Source: Larkinella punicea (GTDB lineage: Bacteria; Bacteroidota; Bacteroidia; Cytophagales; Spirosomataceae). From it: 64,000 nucleotides of DNA. Shown here piece after piece: positions 43,281 through 52,654 of this stretch. The stretch covers positions 238,858 to 302,857 of the forward strand of contig NZ_QOWE01000004.1 of assembly GCF_003334855.1 (NCBI RefSeq). Reading direction: 5' to 3'. Under the pieces are notes generated by a model that ran no database searches, had not been told where the DNA came from, and saw only the letters and a program-made list of their open reading frames with translations. A program made the position numbers and the translations under genes. The first letter of the stretch is position 1; each line of letters starts with the position of its first letter.

Positions 43281-45284
43281 TTATTTCACCACTTTCATCA
43301 CGCCCTGCATGAGTGATGCGTGTCCGGGAAAGGTGCAGACGAACTGATAATCACCGGGTGTGGTTGGGGCCACAAAGTAGAGCGATTCCGAGCTTTCGGG
43401 TTGCATCAGATTCGTGTGGAACAACACGTTCGGCGATACCGGGACATACTGCATCCGGGAACCGTTCAGGTTCAGTTTCAGTGCCGCATCGCCGACGGCG
43501 TTGGCCGTGGCCGGTTTCACAATCACGCAGTTGTGCAGCATGTCGTCGTTGTTGTTGAACACCCACCGGATGCGGCTCCCGGCTTTCACTTCGACCTGCG
43601 TCTTGTCAAATTTCAGACCCGGCACGGTGCCGATTGTAATCACCTGATCAGGACCGTTGGTCCAGTCGGCCGGTTGTTCGGTCACGCGTTTGGCACTCGC
43701 AGCCGCCGGTTTTCCTTTGGCTCCGGCAACGGGTGGTGCGGTTTTGGCAGACGCCATCACCATGTCTGCATGGCTGTGTTTGGCGGGGGCGGCAATGGTC
43801 AGCTTCGTTCCGGGCGCAATGTGGTTGAGGGTATAATACCCCGTATTGTGCAGCAACGCCAGCCCTTTGTCCGACCTGATGCCCTCGGCTTTCACCTCAT
43901 GAACGTAGCCTTCGCGCAGAACCGTGTCGGCCACAATCCGCACTTTCAGGCCATTGTCCGACACCACAACGCCCCGGATGGGCACGGGCCGCGGATCTTC
44001 AACCGGGCTACCGTAGATTTTATGGTATTTGTAGGTGAAGCTATTCAGGCTGTAGGAAGCCAGATCTTCGGCGGTTTTCTTGTCAACCGGCTGCGTAAAT
44101 TCCACCTCAAAACCGTCGGGCATCGAGCGGATCGCTTTCATTTCAAACGGCGTCAGGCCCGTCCATACCAGCCGCTGAACCCCAAACGGGTCTTTGCCGG
44201 TGGCCGACCAGCCCCGGCTGGTTTGCCCCACAAACATGGAACCGTCCAGCCCCCAGGCCATCCGCAAAATACCGGACTGAAAACCCGACCGGAACGGAAA
44301 ACAGGCTCCCTGGTACTTCCCATCCACTTTTTCCAGAAAAACCCGCATCACCTTGCTGTGGCCCTGATCGCCCACGAACAACTGCCCGTCAAACGGGCCA
44401 AACCGGTTGGCCGTGGTGTCTTCCAGAATATCGGAGGTCGAAATACCCATCATCGTATGCGGAAACCAGATGGCCGGTTCTTTCAGATGTGGAATCGACT
44501 TCACCATCTCGTGCATCGGTTTTCCCGTGCTCGGCACATCTTCCAGCTTCAGTTTCAGCGGAGAATTCGGTTCGGAGGTCCACTTCAGCCCCTCGGGATT
44601 CCCGGCAAAATCGCCCAGTTCGAGGTGCGTCATCCGGCCTGAACCCACCCAGTCGCCCTGGTTTTCGGTGTAAAAAATGCTGCCATCGCGCAAGGCCCGG
44701 TAGCTGGAGGGCGACCGCAAGCCGGTGGCAAACGGCTTTATCTCGCCTTTTTCGTTGACTTTCAGCATCCATCCCCGCCATTTGGCCAGGCTGGCTCCCT
44801 TGCCAATCCAGCCGAGGTTGAGCGTAATGAGCATATCGCCATCCGGCAAAAAAATCGGCCCGTACGAATATTCGTGATAGTTGCCGGACAACGGCCATTT
44901 CACAATCGACTGGTATTCGTTGGCTTCATCGTCGCCATCCGTATCGATCATTTTGGTGAGTTCCCCGCGTTGCGTGGCGTAAATGGCACCCTTGTGATAC
45001 GCCAGTCCGAGCGGTTCGTGCAGGCCATAGGCAAACCGTTTGAACTGCGGCTGGCGGCTGCCTTTCATATACGGATTGCTGATGAACCAGACTTCACCCC
45101 GGCGCGTCGAAACGCCCAGCCGACCGTCAGGCAGCACGGCCATGCCACCCACTTCCAGTTGTACCCCTTCAGGCATGGGAATGGTGACAAGCCGGTAATA
45201 ATCGTCTTCCGTCAACGGGCGCTGGGCCACGGCGAACGAAGAAATAAATAGAGAGAGAAAGAGAAACGAGAGTCTGTTTTTCAT
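43281..45284 (-). CDS. Secreted beta-propeller protein with C-terminal cupredoxin domain
   Basis: A 667-residue protein with a signal peptide ending at AVAQR. The propeller part (about 30-500) contains GGMAVLPDGRLGVSTRRGEVWFI, HEPLGLAYHKGAIYATQ, DTDGDDEANEYQ and FGPFDGQLFVGDQGHSKVMRV, as in soluble-sugar-dehydrogenase-like and PVC-type proteins. A linker with FEVEFTQPVDKKTAEDLASY leads to a blue-copper domain: MLHNCVIVKPATANAVG (His) and FVCTFPGHASLMQGVMKV (Cys, His, Met). It has no CxxCH heme. The C-terminal domain is a clear paralogue of that in the 15582-19172 protein. Last gene of the operon with csaA and the 585-residue protein. Confidence 0.9.
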   Translation of the reverse strand: MKNRLSFLFLSLFISSFAVAQRPLTEDDYYRLVTIPMPEGVQLEVGGMAVLPDGRLGVSTRRGEVWFISNPYMKGSRQPQFKRFAYGLHEPLGLAYHKGAIYATQRGELTKMIDTDGDDEANEYQSIVKWPLSGNYHEYSYGPIFLPDGDMLITLNLGWIGKGASLAKWRGWMLKVNEKGEIKPFATGLRSPSSYRALRDGSIFYTENQGDWVGSGRMTHLELGDFAGNPEGLKWTSEPNSPLKLKLEDVPSTGKPMHEMVKSIPHLKEPAIWFPHTMMGISTSDILEDTTANRFGPFDGQLFVGDQGHSKVMRVFLEKVDGKYQGACFPFRSGFQSGILRMAWGLDGSMFVGQTSRGWSATGKDPFGVQRLVWTGLTPFEMKAIRSMPDGFEVEFTQPVDKKTAEDLASYSLNSFTYKYHKIYGSPVEDPRPVPIRGVVVSDNGLKVRIVADTVLREGYVHEVKAEGIRSDKGLALLHNTGYYTLNHIAPGTKLTIAAPAKHSHADMVMASAKTAPPVAGAKGKPAAASAKRVTEQPADWTNGPDQVITIGTVPGLKFDKTQVEVKAGSRIRWVFNNNDDMLHNCVIVKPATANAVGDAALKLNLNGSRMQYVPVSPNVLFHTNLMQPESSESLYFVAPTTPGDYQFVCTFPGHASLMQGVMKVVK

Positions 45285-45295
45285 GGTCTTTAGTA

Positions 45296-45634
45296 CTAGG
45301 CAATTCGGGAGCCGTTTTCAGTTTTGCGTTCGGTTTGCAGTAAAGTCACCTCACCGTCGGGGCCAATGGCACCCAAAACCAGGCATTCACTTTTGAAAGT
45401 TGCAATCTGTTTGGGCGGAAAGTTGATGACCGCAACCACCTGCATACCAGGCAAATCCTCGGCTTTATACAATCGGGTTAGCTGCGCGGAGGATCGCTTG
45501 ATGCCTTTTGCGCCAAAGTCGATGGTGAGTTTGTAGGCCGGTTTGCGGGCTTCCGGAAAGGCGTCAACGGCCAGGATGGTTCCGGTTACGATCTCAACCT
45601 TTTCGAAGTCAGCCCAGGTGATGCTGTTTTCCAT
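45296..45634 (-). CDS. csaA: CsaA-type tRNA-binding protein
   Basis: A 112-residue OB-fold protein. ITWADFEKVEIVTGTILAVDAFPEARKPAYKLTIDFG and KRSSAQLTRLYKAEDLPGMQVVAVINFPPKQIATFKSECLVLGA are the standard CsaA sequence. The family resembles the C-terminal domain of methionyl-tRNA synthetase, binds tRNA and has been described as an export-related chaperone. It is sandwiched, with gaps of 6 and 11 bp, between two secreted proteins, so it is co-translated with exported products. Full length. Confidence 0.95.
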   Translation of the reverse strand: MENSITWADFEKVEIVTGTILAVDAFPEARKPAYKLTIDFGAKGIKRSSAQLTRLYKAEDLPGMQVVAVINFPPKQIATFKSECLVLGAIGPDGEVTLLQTERKTENGSRIA

Positions 45635-45640
45635 AACGAA

Positions 45641-47398
45641 TCACCACAAGAGCGAATACTGAACCGTAGCAGAACCGCCTTTCATGGGAACCGGCATCAG
45701 CAATTCCTGCCGCCCGGAACTGGTACGCATCGTCGGTTTGAGCTTCGGATCGATCCGGATGAAATATTTTCCATCGACCGAATACAAACCCTTCGCCACT
45801 TCGTCCAGCGATGCTCCAACCGCCAGCCGGCAGTAGAGTGACTCGTTATCCGGCCCTTTTACGCTCAGCGTCCGCGTGATGGATTTGCCGTCGGCATCGG
45901 GCAAAACCGCATCGGTGACGTCCAGATCCCGCATGCGATATTGTGGAATTGGAAACCCTCGCCCATCCATTGACAAGCCGGTGTATTTCCACTCATTGTC
46001 GGACAAACTATCAGGCCAGTACTGGTTGGCATTGGCCATCAGCGCCAGCGGACTCTGGGCCGACAAAACCGCTACCGTTCCCAGCGGTTTCAGCAATTGC
46101 GGTTCTCCGCGTTCATACCACATGTCGGTTACATCGGCAAACTGCCCGCGCCAGACCTGTAACAACGCGCCCTGGTTCAGATCGACGGTGTAGTTCAAAC
46201 CCGACGGACTGCCTACGGAGAGGCAATGGGTTTTCTTTTTGGAACCAAAATTGACGAATGAACGGATCACCGCCGGTTTGGTGCCGGGTTCCACCGCGAT
46301 TTCGCCAACGGGATCGGGTTCGGGCAGCGAGGCCCGGGGGTGCAGCGCCTGAAACTTGGTGTCGGGAGCCGAGATGAAAAAACCCAGACCCGGCCGGGGC
46401 CACGACCGGCCGAAAAACAACGTAAAAGGATGCTTCCCCGCCGTCAGGTTGATTTTGGCCGTGTTCATATAGCCCAGGTCGAGCCGCTTGTTGGCAATGA
46501 TTTCCTTGCCGTCGATTTGCAGGGAAGCAAAACCGCCCTGCTGCAAAGCAATCGTATAGGGCCCGGTTTTGTCGACCACCAGATCTCCGGTGTAAACGAT
46601 GCCGTGCCAGCGCGGCTGACCGTAGGAGACTTCGTAGGTCAGGGCCGAAACCGTATCTTCCTTGACCAGTTTCAGATTGGCCAATTCGGCCTGCGAAACC
46701 GTTTCCGTTTTGTTCTCGTATAGTTTGTAGCGGATGTTGGTCAGTTTTGCCACCGGACGATCGGTAATTAACTGATACCCAATATTCCGAACCGCCACCG
46801 TACCGTTTGTAACGTTCAGACTCACCGTACCGGCTTTTCCTCCGGTGGCTTTCGGCAGCACCAGACTTTCCTGAATCAGCGTGCCGTTGAGCGTCATTTT
46901 CTCCAGCGTGGCCGGGCCTTTGCCTTCGCCCTGAAGCAGAATTTCAAGCTGCTGCCACAAACCCGGCGCTTTGCCGGCATTCTGTAAGGGCAAGAGCGTG
47001 CTGCCTTCAATGGCACCAAAGGTCGTGGTGTTGACCTCCGGTTTCCCCCAATGGTCGGCCAGGTGAATGCCCGTGCCGCCAAACGACAGGGTGGCCTCTG
47101 CGCCGGGCGAAAGCATCACGTCCATCACCAGCCGAACATCGTTGGCATTGGTGAGCAAGGTGAGCGGCTGACCGGGCGTTCCGACCAGAATACCGCTCCC
47201 GGCCTTCGTTTTCTGATCCGATCGGAGGGGGTTCACCAGAATGGAAGCCGCCGGTTTCCAGTTGGCGGGCACCGCCGGCAACCGATCGGTGGGAAGCAGC
47301 GTCAGGGATTCGTCAACAGATTGGGCCCAAACCGGTAGCGTTCCTGCCAGGAGCAGGAGGGCGGTTCCACGGTTGAACCATCGTAGAATGGGATTCAT
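45641..47398 (-). CDS. Secreted DUF1080-like plus PA14-like glycan-active or binding protein
   Basis: A 585-residue protein with a signal peptide ending at PVWAQ. Residues about 50-220 resemble a 3-keto-disaccharide hydrolase (DUF1080) jelly roll: DVRLVMDVMLSPGAEATLSFGG, GAIEGSTLLPL, GLWQQLEILLQGEGKG. Residues about 225-345 form a PA14-like domain: RYKLYENKTETVSQ, PRWHGIVYTGDLVVDKTGPYTIALQQGGFASLQIDGKEII, TAGKHPFTLFFGRSWPRPGLGFF. The remaining part (WRGQFADVTDMWYERGEPQLL) is typical of C-terminal extensions of cytochrome-type dehydrogenases. First gene of its operon. DUF1080 fits the keto-sugar theme of the PUL-like locus. Confidence 0.8.
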   Translation of the reverse strand: MNPILRWFNRGTALLLLAGTLPVWAQSVDESLTLLPTDRLPAVPANWKPAASILVNPLRSDQKTKAGSGILVGTPGQPLTLLTNANDVRLVMDVMLSPGAEATLSFGGTGIHLADHWGKPEVNTTTFGAIEGSTLLPLQNAGKAPGLWQQLEILLQGEGKGPATLEKMTLNGTLIQESLVLPKATGGKAGTVSLNVTNGTVAVRNIGYQLITDRPVAKLTNIRYKLYENKTETVSQAELANLKLVKEDTVSALTYEVSYGQPRWHGIVYTGDLVVDKTGPYTIALQQGGFASLQIDGKEIIANKRLDLGYMNTAKINLTAGKHPFTLFFGRSWPRPGLGFFISAPDTKFQALHPRASLPEPDPVGEIAVEPGTKPAVIRSFVNFGSKKKTHCLSVGSPSGLNYTVDLNQGALLQVWRGQFADVTDMWYERGEPQLLKPLGTVAVLSAQSPLALMANANQYWPDSLSDNEWKYTGLSMDGRGFPIPQYRMRDLDVTDAVLPDADGKSITRTLSVKGPDNESLYCRLAVGASLDEVAKGLYSVDGKYFIRIDPKLKPTMRTSSGRQELLMPVPMKGGSATVQYSLLW

Positions 47399-47625
47399 CG
47401 AATAGGTAAAGTTTCAGTGGTTAAAGCAATTAACTGCTTACGTTGCAAAAGGGAAAGTAACGTCTTTTTTTACCCTAAACCAAACCCGAACATTTCAGTC
47501 TGGCAAAGGGTTAGGGGAGCAAAAATAGTGTATTCCGGTTTTATATTCAGCAAATCCTTCGGCAGACCTCAAATCCCTTATTTCTATAAAAAATGCCGTA
47601 AATTTGACAAATCAATTCCAAAAAT

Positions 47626-47691
47626 ATGAATCAGGAAGTTCGTTGGGAATTAGAGCAAAATGGTCGACAAACTTCTCTTTTTAACGAATAA
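47626..47691 (+). pseudogene. 21-codon reading frame, possible remnant of a HEPN-type partner gene
   Basis: The frame reads MNQEVRWELEQNGRQTSLF then NE and stop, ending 5 bp before the nucleotidyltransferase start. Partners of such enzymes (substrate-binding HEPN proteins) often begin M-x-Q-x-x-R-W and sit directly upstream. The similarity is limited to a few residues, so this may instead be an unrelated leader peptide. The 47399-47625 stretch before it is AT-rich, with no recognisable gene. Confidence 0.35.
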
Positions 47692-47696
47692 CACCC

Positions 47697-48011
47697 ATGA
47701 CGTACGGATTGAGCGATATTCATCTCAAAGCCATAACGGACGTATTGGCTGGTAACAACCGTATTGAACAGGTCATTTTGTTCGGATCAAGAGCGAAAGG
47801 CACGCATCGCCCCGGCTCTGATGTAGACATGGCCCTTAAAGGAAGAGATTTAACACACAATGACCTTGTTGATGTATCCAATGCCCTGGACGAACTGTGG
47901 CTTCCTATTCGCTTCGACCTGATTTTATATGATCGCGTCAAAGAACCGGCACTCTTGGATCAAATCAACCAGTTTGGCAAAGACCTTCTACTTAAACCAT
48001 CACTCGTATAA
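47697..48011 (+). CDS. MNT-type nucleotidyltransferase domain protein
   Basis: A 104-residue minimal nucleotidyltransferase. IEQVILFGSRAKGTHRPGSDVDMALKG holds the GS and DxD catalytic motif (GSRAKG and SDVDMAL); LPIRFDLILYDRVKEPALLDQI completes the fold. These small enzymes usually act as antitoxins that adenylylate a HEPN ribonuclease encoded next door. No HEPN gene is present downstream, where the convergent creatininase overlaps its last 12 bases; only the short frame upstream may be a leftover. It is therefore probably an orphan antitoxin. Confidence 0.9.
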   Translation: MTYGLSDIHLKAITDVLAGNNRIEQVILFGSRAKGTHRPGSDVDMALKGRDLTHNDLVDVSNALDELWLPIRFDLILYDRVKEPALLDQINQFGKDLLLKPSLV

Positions 48012-48764
48012 CGCCTTCACATCCAGGTTTGCCAGTTCGACCAGAAAACCGCTCAGTTTTTGGGTGACGTCCTCAAAATACCGTCTACCTTTTTCCGCCG
48101 TGGCCTGCTTCGGGTTGCCAATTCCGGTGTCTTCCGTCACCTGCGACCATTTGCGCTCGGCCCACGCCCAGCCTTCTCGTAGTGCCTGGACCTTCCATTT
48201 TTTGGCCGCTCCGTCGCCGGCTTCATCCAGCGGCAAGACCAGATCCGGGCGGAGGTGCAGCAACAGACTCGTCTCCATTTCATCGGCATGGTCGCCTTTG
48301 GGTTCATCGAAATACTTCGATTTATCAAGCGTATTGAACCACGAGCAGGTGGTCAGAAACATCGTCGGATACTGAACGCCCAGTTCGCGCAGCATGGTTT
48401 TGAAGTCATTGCCGCCGTGGCTGTTCAGAATCAGGAGCTTGTAAATTCCCTGCCGGTTCAGCATTTCGATGATGTCGTTCAAAATCGCTTTCTGGGTGCT
48501 GGGATACAGGTTGATATCGAGCAAAATATCAGTCTGCCCGGTGTTGACGCCAAACGGAATGGTGGGCAACACCATTACTTTCGCGCCCTGCTCCCACGCC
48601 AGCCGTGCCGACTCAGCCGCAATCGTGTCGGCTTCAATCACGTCCGTCGCATACGGCAAGTGGTAGTTGTGGGCTTCCGTAGCCCCCCACGGCAGAATGA
48701 CCAGGTCGATCGGTTGGTCGTGAATGTGTTTCCAGTTGGCTTCAGCAAGAATGTAGGGACGCAT
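48000..48764 (-). CDS. Creatininase family amidohydrolase
   Basis: A 254-residue cytoplasmic protein. The metal-binding pattern is VILPWGATEAHNYHLPYATDVIEAD (Glu, His and Asp ligands), followed by IPFGVNTGQTDI, LLILNSHGGNDFKTML (second His) and GDHADEMETSLLLHLRPDLV (Glu). All ligands of a creatininase-like two-metal site are present. Relatives hydrolyse cyclic amides such as creatinine or act on formamidopyrimidines; the substrate here is not evident. The stop overlaps the convergent nucleotidyltransferase gene. A family-B palindrome lies upstream, between this gene and cydA. Confidence 0.93.
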   Translation of the reverse strand: MRPYILAEANWKHIHDQPIDLVILPWGATEAHNYHLPYATDVIEADTIAAESARLAWEQGAKVMVLPTIPFGVNTGQTDILLDINLYPSTQKAILNDIIEMLNRQGIYKLLILNSHGGNDFKTMLRELGVQYPTMFLTTCSWFNTLDKSKYFDEPKGDHADEMETSLLLHLRPDLVLPLDEAGDGAAKKWKVQALREGWAWAERKWSQVTEDTGIGNPKQATAEKGRRYFEDVTQKLSGFLVELANLDVKALYE

Positions 48765-48790
48765 GAGTTTAAAGAGGTTATTTCGCGGAC

Positions 48791-48895
48791 GAGTTATTTC
48801 GCAGAGTTAAGCGGAGTAAATAGGAGTTAAGCAGAGAAATTATTTTAAAAACTTCGCTTAACTCCTTTTTTCTCCGCTTAACTCCGCGAAATAAC
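48791..48895. repeat. Intergenic palindrome, family B, copy 2
   Basis: TTATTTCGCAGAGTTAAGCG opens the left arm, and its imperfect reverse complement closes the right arm at 48895. About 45 bp per arm pair with a few mismatches around an AT-rich loop. It lies in a divergent region upstream of both the creatininase gene and cydA. Confidence 0.85.
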
Positions 48896-48971
48896 CAATA
48901 AATCTTGTTCAAAACCATTATTTCGTGTCCCGTTCCGTAGTAACTTGCCCCCATTCCCATCTCCACCGGCT

Positions 48972-50342
<1,371 letters not shown>

Positions 50343-50346
50343 TTGT

Positions 50347-50374
50347 GAATGATAGAATGATAGAATGATAGAAT
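50347..50374 (+). repeat. Octamer tandem repeat GAATGATA, 3.5 copies
   Basis: Units begin at 50347, 50355, 50363 and 50371 (partial). It starts four bases after the cydA stop codon and shares a GAATGA core, in inverse orientation, with the second octamer tract upstream of cydB. Confidence 0.9.
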
Positions 50375-50398
50375 AATCTGCCGGATGCTAAGCACTCT

Positions 50399-50438
50399 AT
50401 TCACTCATTCACTCATTCGCTCATTCACTCATTCACTC
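50399..50438 (+). repeat. Octamer tandem repeat ATTCACTC, five copies
   Basis: Units at 50399, 50407, 50415 (variant ATTCGCTC), 50423 and 50431, ending seven bases before the cydB ATG. Copy-number change would move the spacing to the start codon in 8-base steps. Confidence 0.9.
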
Positions 50439-50445
50439 ATTGCTT

Positions 50446-51480
50446 ATGGACACTATCCTCGGTCTCGACCTTCCCACCTGGTGGTTTTTGCTGATTGGTG
50501 CGCTCATCAGCGGGTACGGTATTCTCGACGGTTTCGATCTGGGTGCGGGGGCTTTGCACCTGTTTTTTCGGAAAGAACAAAGCCGCCGGATTGCCCTGAA
50601 CGCCATCGGCCCGGTTTGGGATGGCAACGAAGTCTGGCTCGTGATTGGCGCGGGGGCGCTGTTTGCGGCTTTTCCGCTGGTGTATGGAACCCTCCTGTCG
50701 GTTTTTTACCTGCCGTTTATCCTGCTGCTGCTCGCCATCATTTTCCGCGCCATTTCGATTGAGTTTCGGAGCAAGGAAGAAATGAAATGGTGGCGCACGC
50801 TGTGGGATGTGTGCTATTGCCTGTCGAGCAGCACCATCGCCTTACTCTTCGGCCTGATTCTGGGCAACCTGATTCAGGGCATTCCGCTCGACAAAGACTA
50901 CCAGTTTGTCGGACGCCTGCGGGACTTCTTCAACCCCTATGCCCTGCTGATTTCGGTGACGGTTTTGTCGCTGTTCATGCTGCACGGGGCCATGTATCTC
51001 GCCATGAAAACCGAAGACCGGCTCTACGCCAAAATGACGATTTTGATCAACCAGACCAGTAAATTTTTCATTCTCTGCTTCATCACGGCGTCTATGGCCA
51101 CGCTCATCTACGTACCACACATGGCCGCCATTTTTCACAAATACCCGGTCATGTTCGCCTTACCGGTCAGTGCGGTGCTGATCGTGCTGAACATGCGCCG
51201 GATGATCGAAAAACGGCGGTATTTGCGGGGCTTCATTTCGTCGGCCGTCACGACGGCCCTGCTGCTGGTGCTGTTTGCATCCGGTTTGTATCCCAATCTG
51301 GTGCTGTCCAACTACGACGTGCGGGGTAACATCAGCATCTACGAAGCCGCTTCTACCGACGGTTCCCTGCGGACGATGCTGCTCTTTGCCGCCATCGGAA
51401 TGCCCCTCGTGCTGACTTATACGGTTTTCGTTTTCTGGACGTTTCGGGGGAAAGTGAAGTTGGAGGATACGAGTTATTGA
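50446..51480 (+). CDS. cydB: Cytochrome bd oxidase subunit II
   Basis: A 344-residue membrane protein. LDLPTWWFLLIGALISGYGILDGFDLGAGALHLFF is the CydB N-terminus, with the conserved DGFDLG. GPVWDGNEVWLVIGAGALFAAFPLVYGTLLSVFYLPF follows, with the WDGNEVW motif. Eight or nine membrane helices are visible. It pairs with CydA. An ATG at 50446 is chosen; a TTG six bases earlier is in frame. The unusual feature is the octamer repeat tract immediately upstream. Confidence 0.98.
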   Translation: MDTILGLDLPTWWFLLIGALISGYGILDGFDLGAGALHLFFRKEQSRRIALNAIGPVWDGNEVWLVIGAGALFAAFPLVYGTLLSVFYLPFILLLLAIIFRAISIEFRSKEEMKWWRTLWDVCYCLSSSTIALLFGLILGNLIQGIPLDKDYQFVGRLRDFFNPYALLISVTVLSLFMLHGAMYLAMKTEDRLYAKMTILINQTSKFFILCFITASMATLIYVPHMAAIFHKYPVMFALPVSAVLIVLNMRRMIEKRRYLRGFISSAVTTALLLVLFASGLYPNLVLSNYDVRGNISIYEAASTDGSLRTMLLFAAIGMPLVLTYTVFVFWTFRGKVKLEDTSY

Positions 51481-51489
51481 ACAAAGAGT

Positions 51490-51592
51490 TATATCGCAGA
51501 GTTGAGCGGAGGAAAAAGGAGTTAAGCGGAGTTTTTTTAAGAACTTCTCTGCTTAACTCCTTTTTCCTCCGCTCAACTCTGCGAAACAATAT
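51490..51592. repeat. Intergenic palindrome, family B, copy 3
   Basis: The left arm begins ATATCGCAGAGTTGAGCGG at 51492, and the right arm ends GCGAAACAATAT at 51592. About 40 bp pair nearly perfectly. It fills the space between the stops of convergent cydB and an S41 peptidase gene, so it probably ends both transcripts. Confidence 0.88.
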
Positions 51593-51597
51593 CTTTT

Positions 51598-52629
51598 TTA
51601 AAACTTAGTTAGTGCCGCTTCCAGCACCTTGTCTTTCCCGGCGGCAAGGTCTTCTTTGGTATTGACAACCGTGATTTTGGGTGCAATCCCGATGCCTTCG
51701 TAGTTTTTGCCATCCGCAGCCCGGAAGTCGCCCGGTGTGACGCTATAAATCCAGCCATTCGGCAGCTCCCGCTTCGGATTGTCGGAGAAAACGCCGTACG
51801 TTTTGTCGCCCAGTTGCGTAACGTTACGGTTTTGATTCATGGCCAGCGTCAACGTTTCGCCCGCACTTTGGGTGATCCGGTTCGTCAGCAGTACAACAGG
51901 TTTTGTATACTGACTGTTGCCGCCCGGCTCCACATACCACTCGATCGGAGCAGTGAAATCGCTGTGTTTGGGGCCATTGCGAAACCGGGTGGTCATGAAC
52001 AATTTTCGTTCCGACGCAAACCGCCCGGCAATCCGCTGGCTCGACCGGTCGAGGCCACCGGGAACATTCCGGGCGTCTACCACCAGTCCTTTCGTATCAG
52101 CCAGAGCCGCCAGCGCATCATCCAGGGCCTGATCGTAGAAATCCGGGGCCAGTCCCAGATCGGTGAAGAGAATGTACCCGACGTTCCCGGCCAGCTTTCC
52201 GTACAGCACCTTGACCCCATCTTCCGCCCGGACTTCCTTGACGTCCTGAACGTATTTTTTCACCACGTCGATGCTGAATTCGTCCAGCGGATACGTCGGT
52301 CCACTGTCGTAGCGCCGGTAGTTCGGGCCTGGTTTCAGCAGCCAGAGGTGACCGTTGTGCAACTCGCCCAACATCGCCGACAAAAGATCAAAAAGCTGGT
52401 CGTCCGACATTCCCGGTTTTACCTGAGACCGGTATTTCTGCTTCATCGTGTTCCAATCTATTTTCTGAACGTCAAACAGGCCGTACATCCGGTCAAATTC
52501 CTGCCAGAGTAAATCGAAATTGGATTCGGGGGTATTGGCCGGTTCCGGGCCAACCGCCAGTTCGTTGCAGGAAACCAGCAGCAGGGCCGAAATCCCCAGC
52601 AAAAGAGACTTTAAGGACTTGATTTTCAT
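51598..52629 (-). CDS. S41 family peptidase lipoprotein
   Basis: A 343-residue lipoprotein (lipobox LLLVSC, cysteine near 21). The N-terminal helical part FDLLWQEFDRMYGLFDVQKIDW is typical of Bacteroidota C-terminal-processing-like peptidases. The catalytic domain shows GNVGYILFTDLG, KGLVVDARNVPGGLDRSSQ and VVLLTNRITQSAGETLTLAMNQ, where the serine of TQSAGE is the expected nucleophile. There is no PDZ domain. It is the third gene of a leftward set with a barrel-like protein and another S41 enzyme. Confidence 0.92.
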   Translation of the reverse strand: MKIKSLKSLLLGISALLLVSCNELAVGPEPANTPESNFDLLWQEFDRMYGLFDVQKIDWNTMKQKYRSQVKPGMSDDQLFDLLSAMLGELHNGHLWLLKPGPNYRRYDSGPTYPLDEFSIDVVKKYVQDVKEVRAEDGVKVLYGKLAGNVGYILFTDLGLAPDFYDQALDDALAALADTKGLVVDARNVPGGLDRSSQRIAGRFASERKLFMTTRFRNGPKHSDFTAPIEWYVEPGGNSQYTKPVVLLTNRITQSAGETLTLAMNQNRNVTQLGDKTYGVFSDNPKRELPNGWIYSVTPGDFRAADGKNYEGIGIAPKITVVNTKEDLAAGKDKVLEAALTKF

Positions 52630-52654
52630 GATAGTAACTTAATGATGATGTTGT

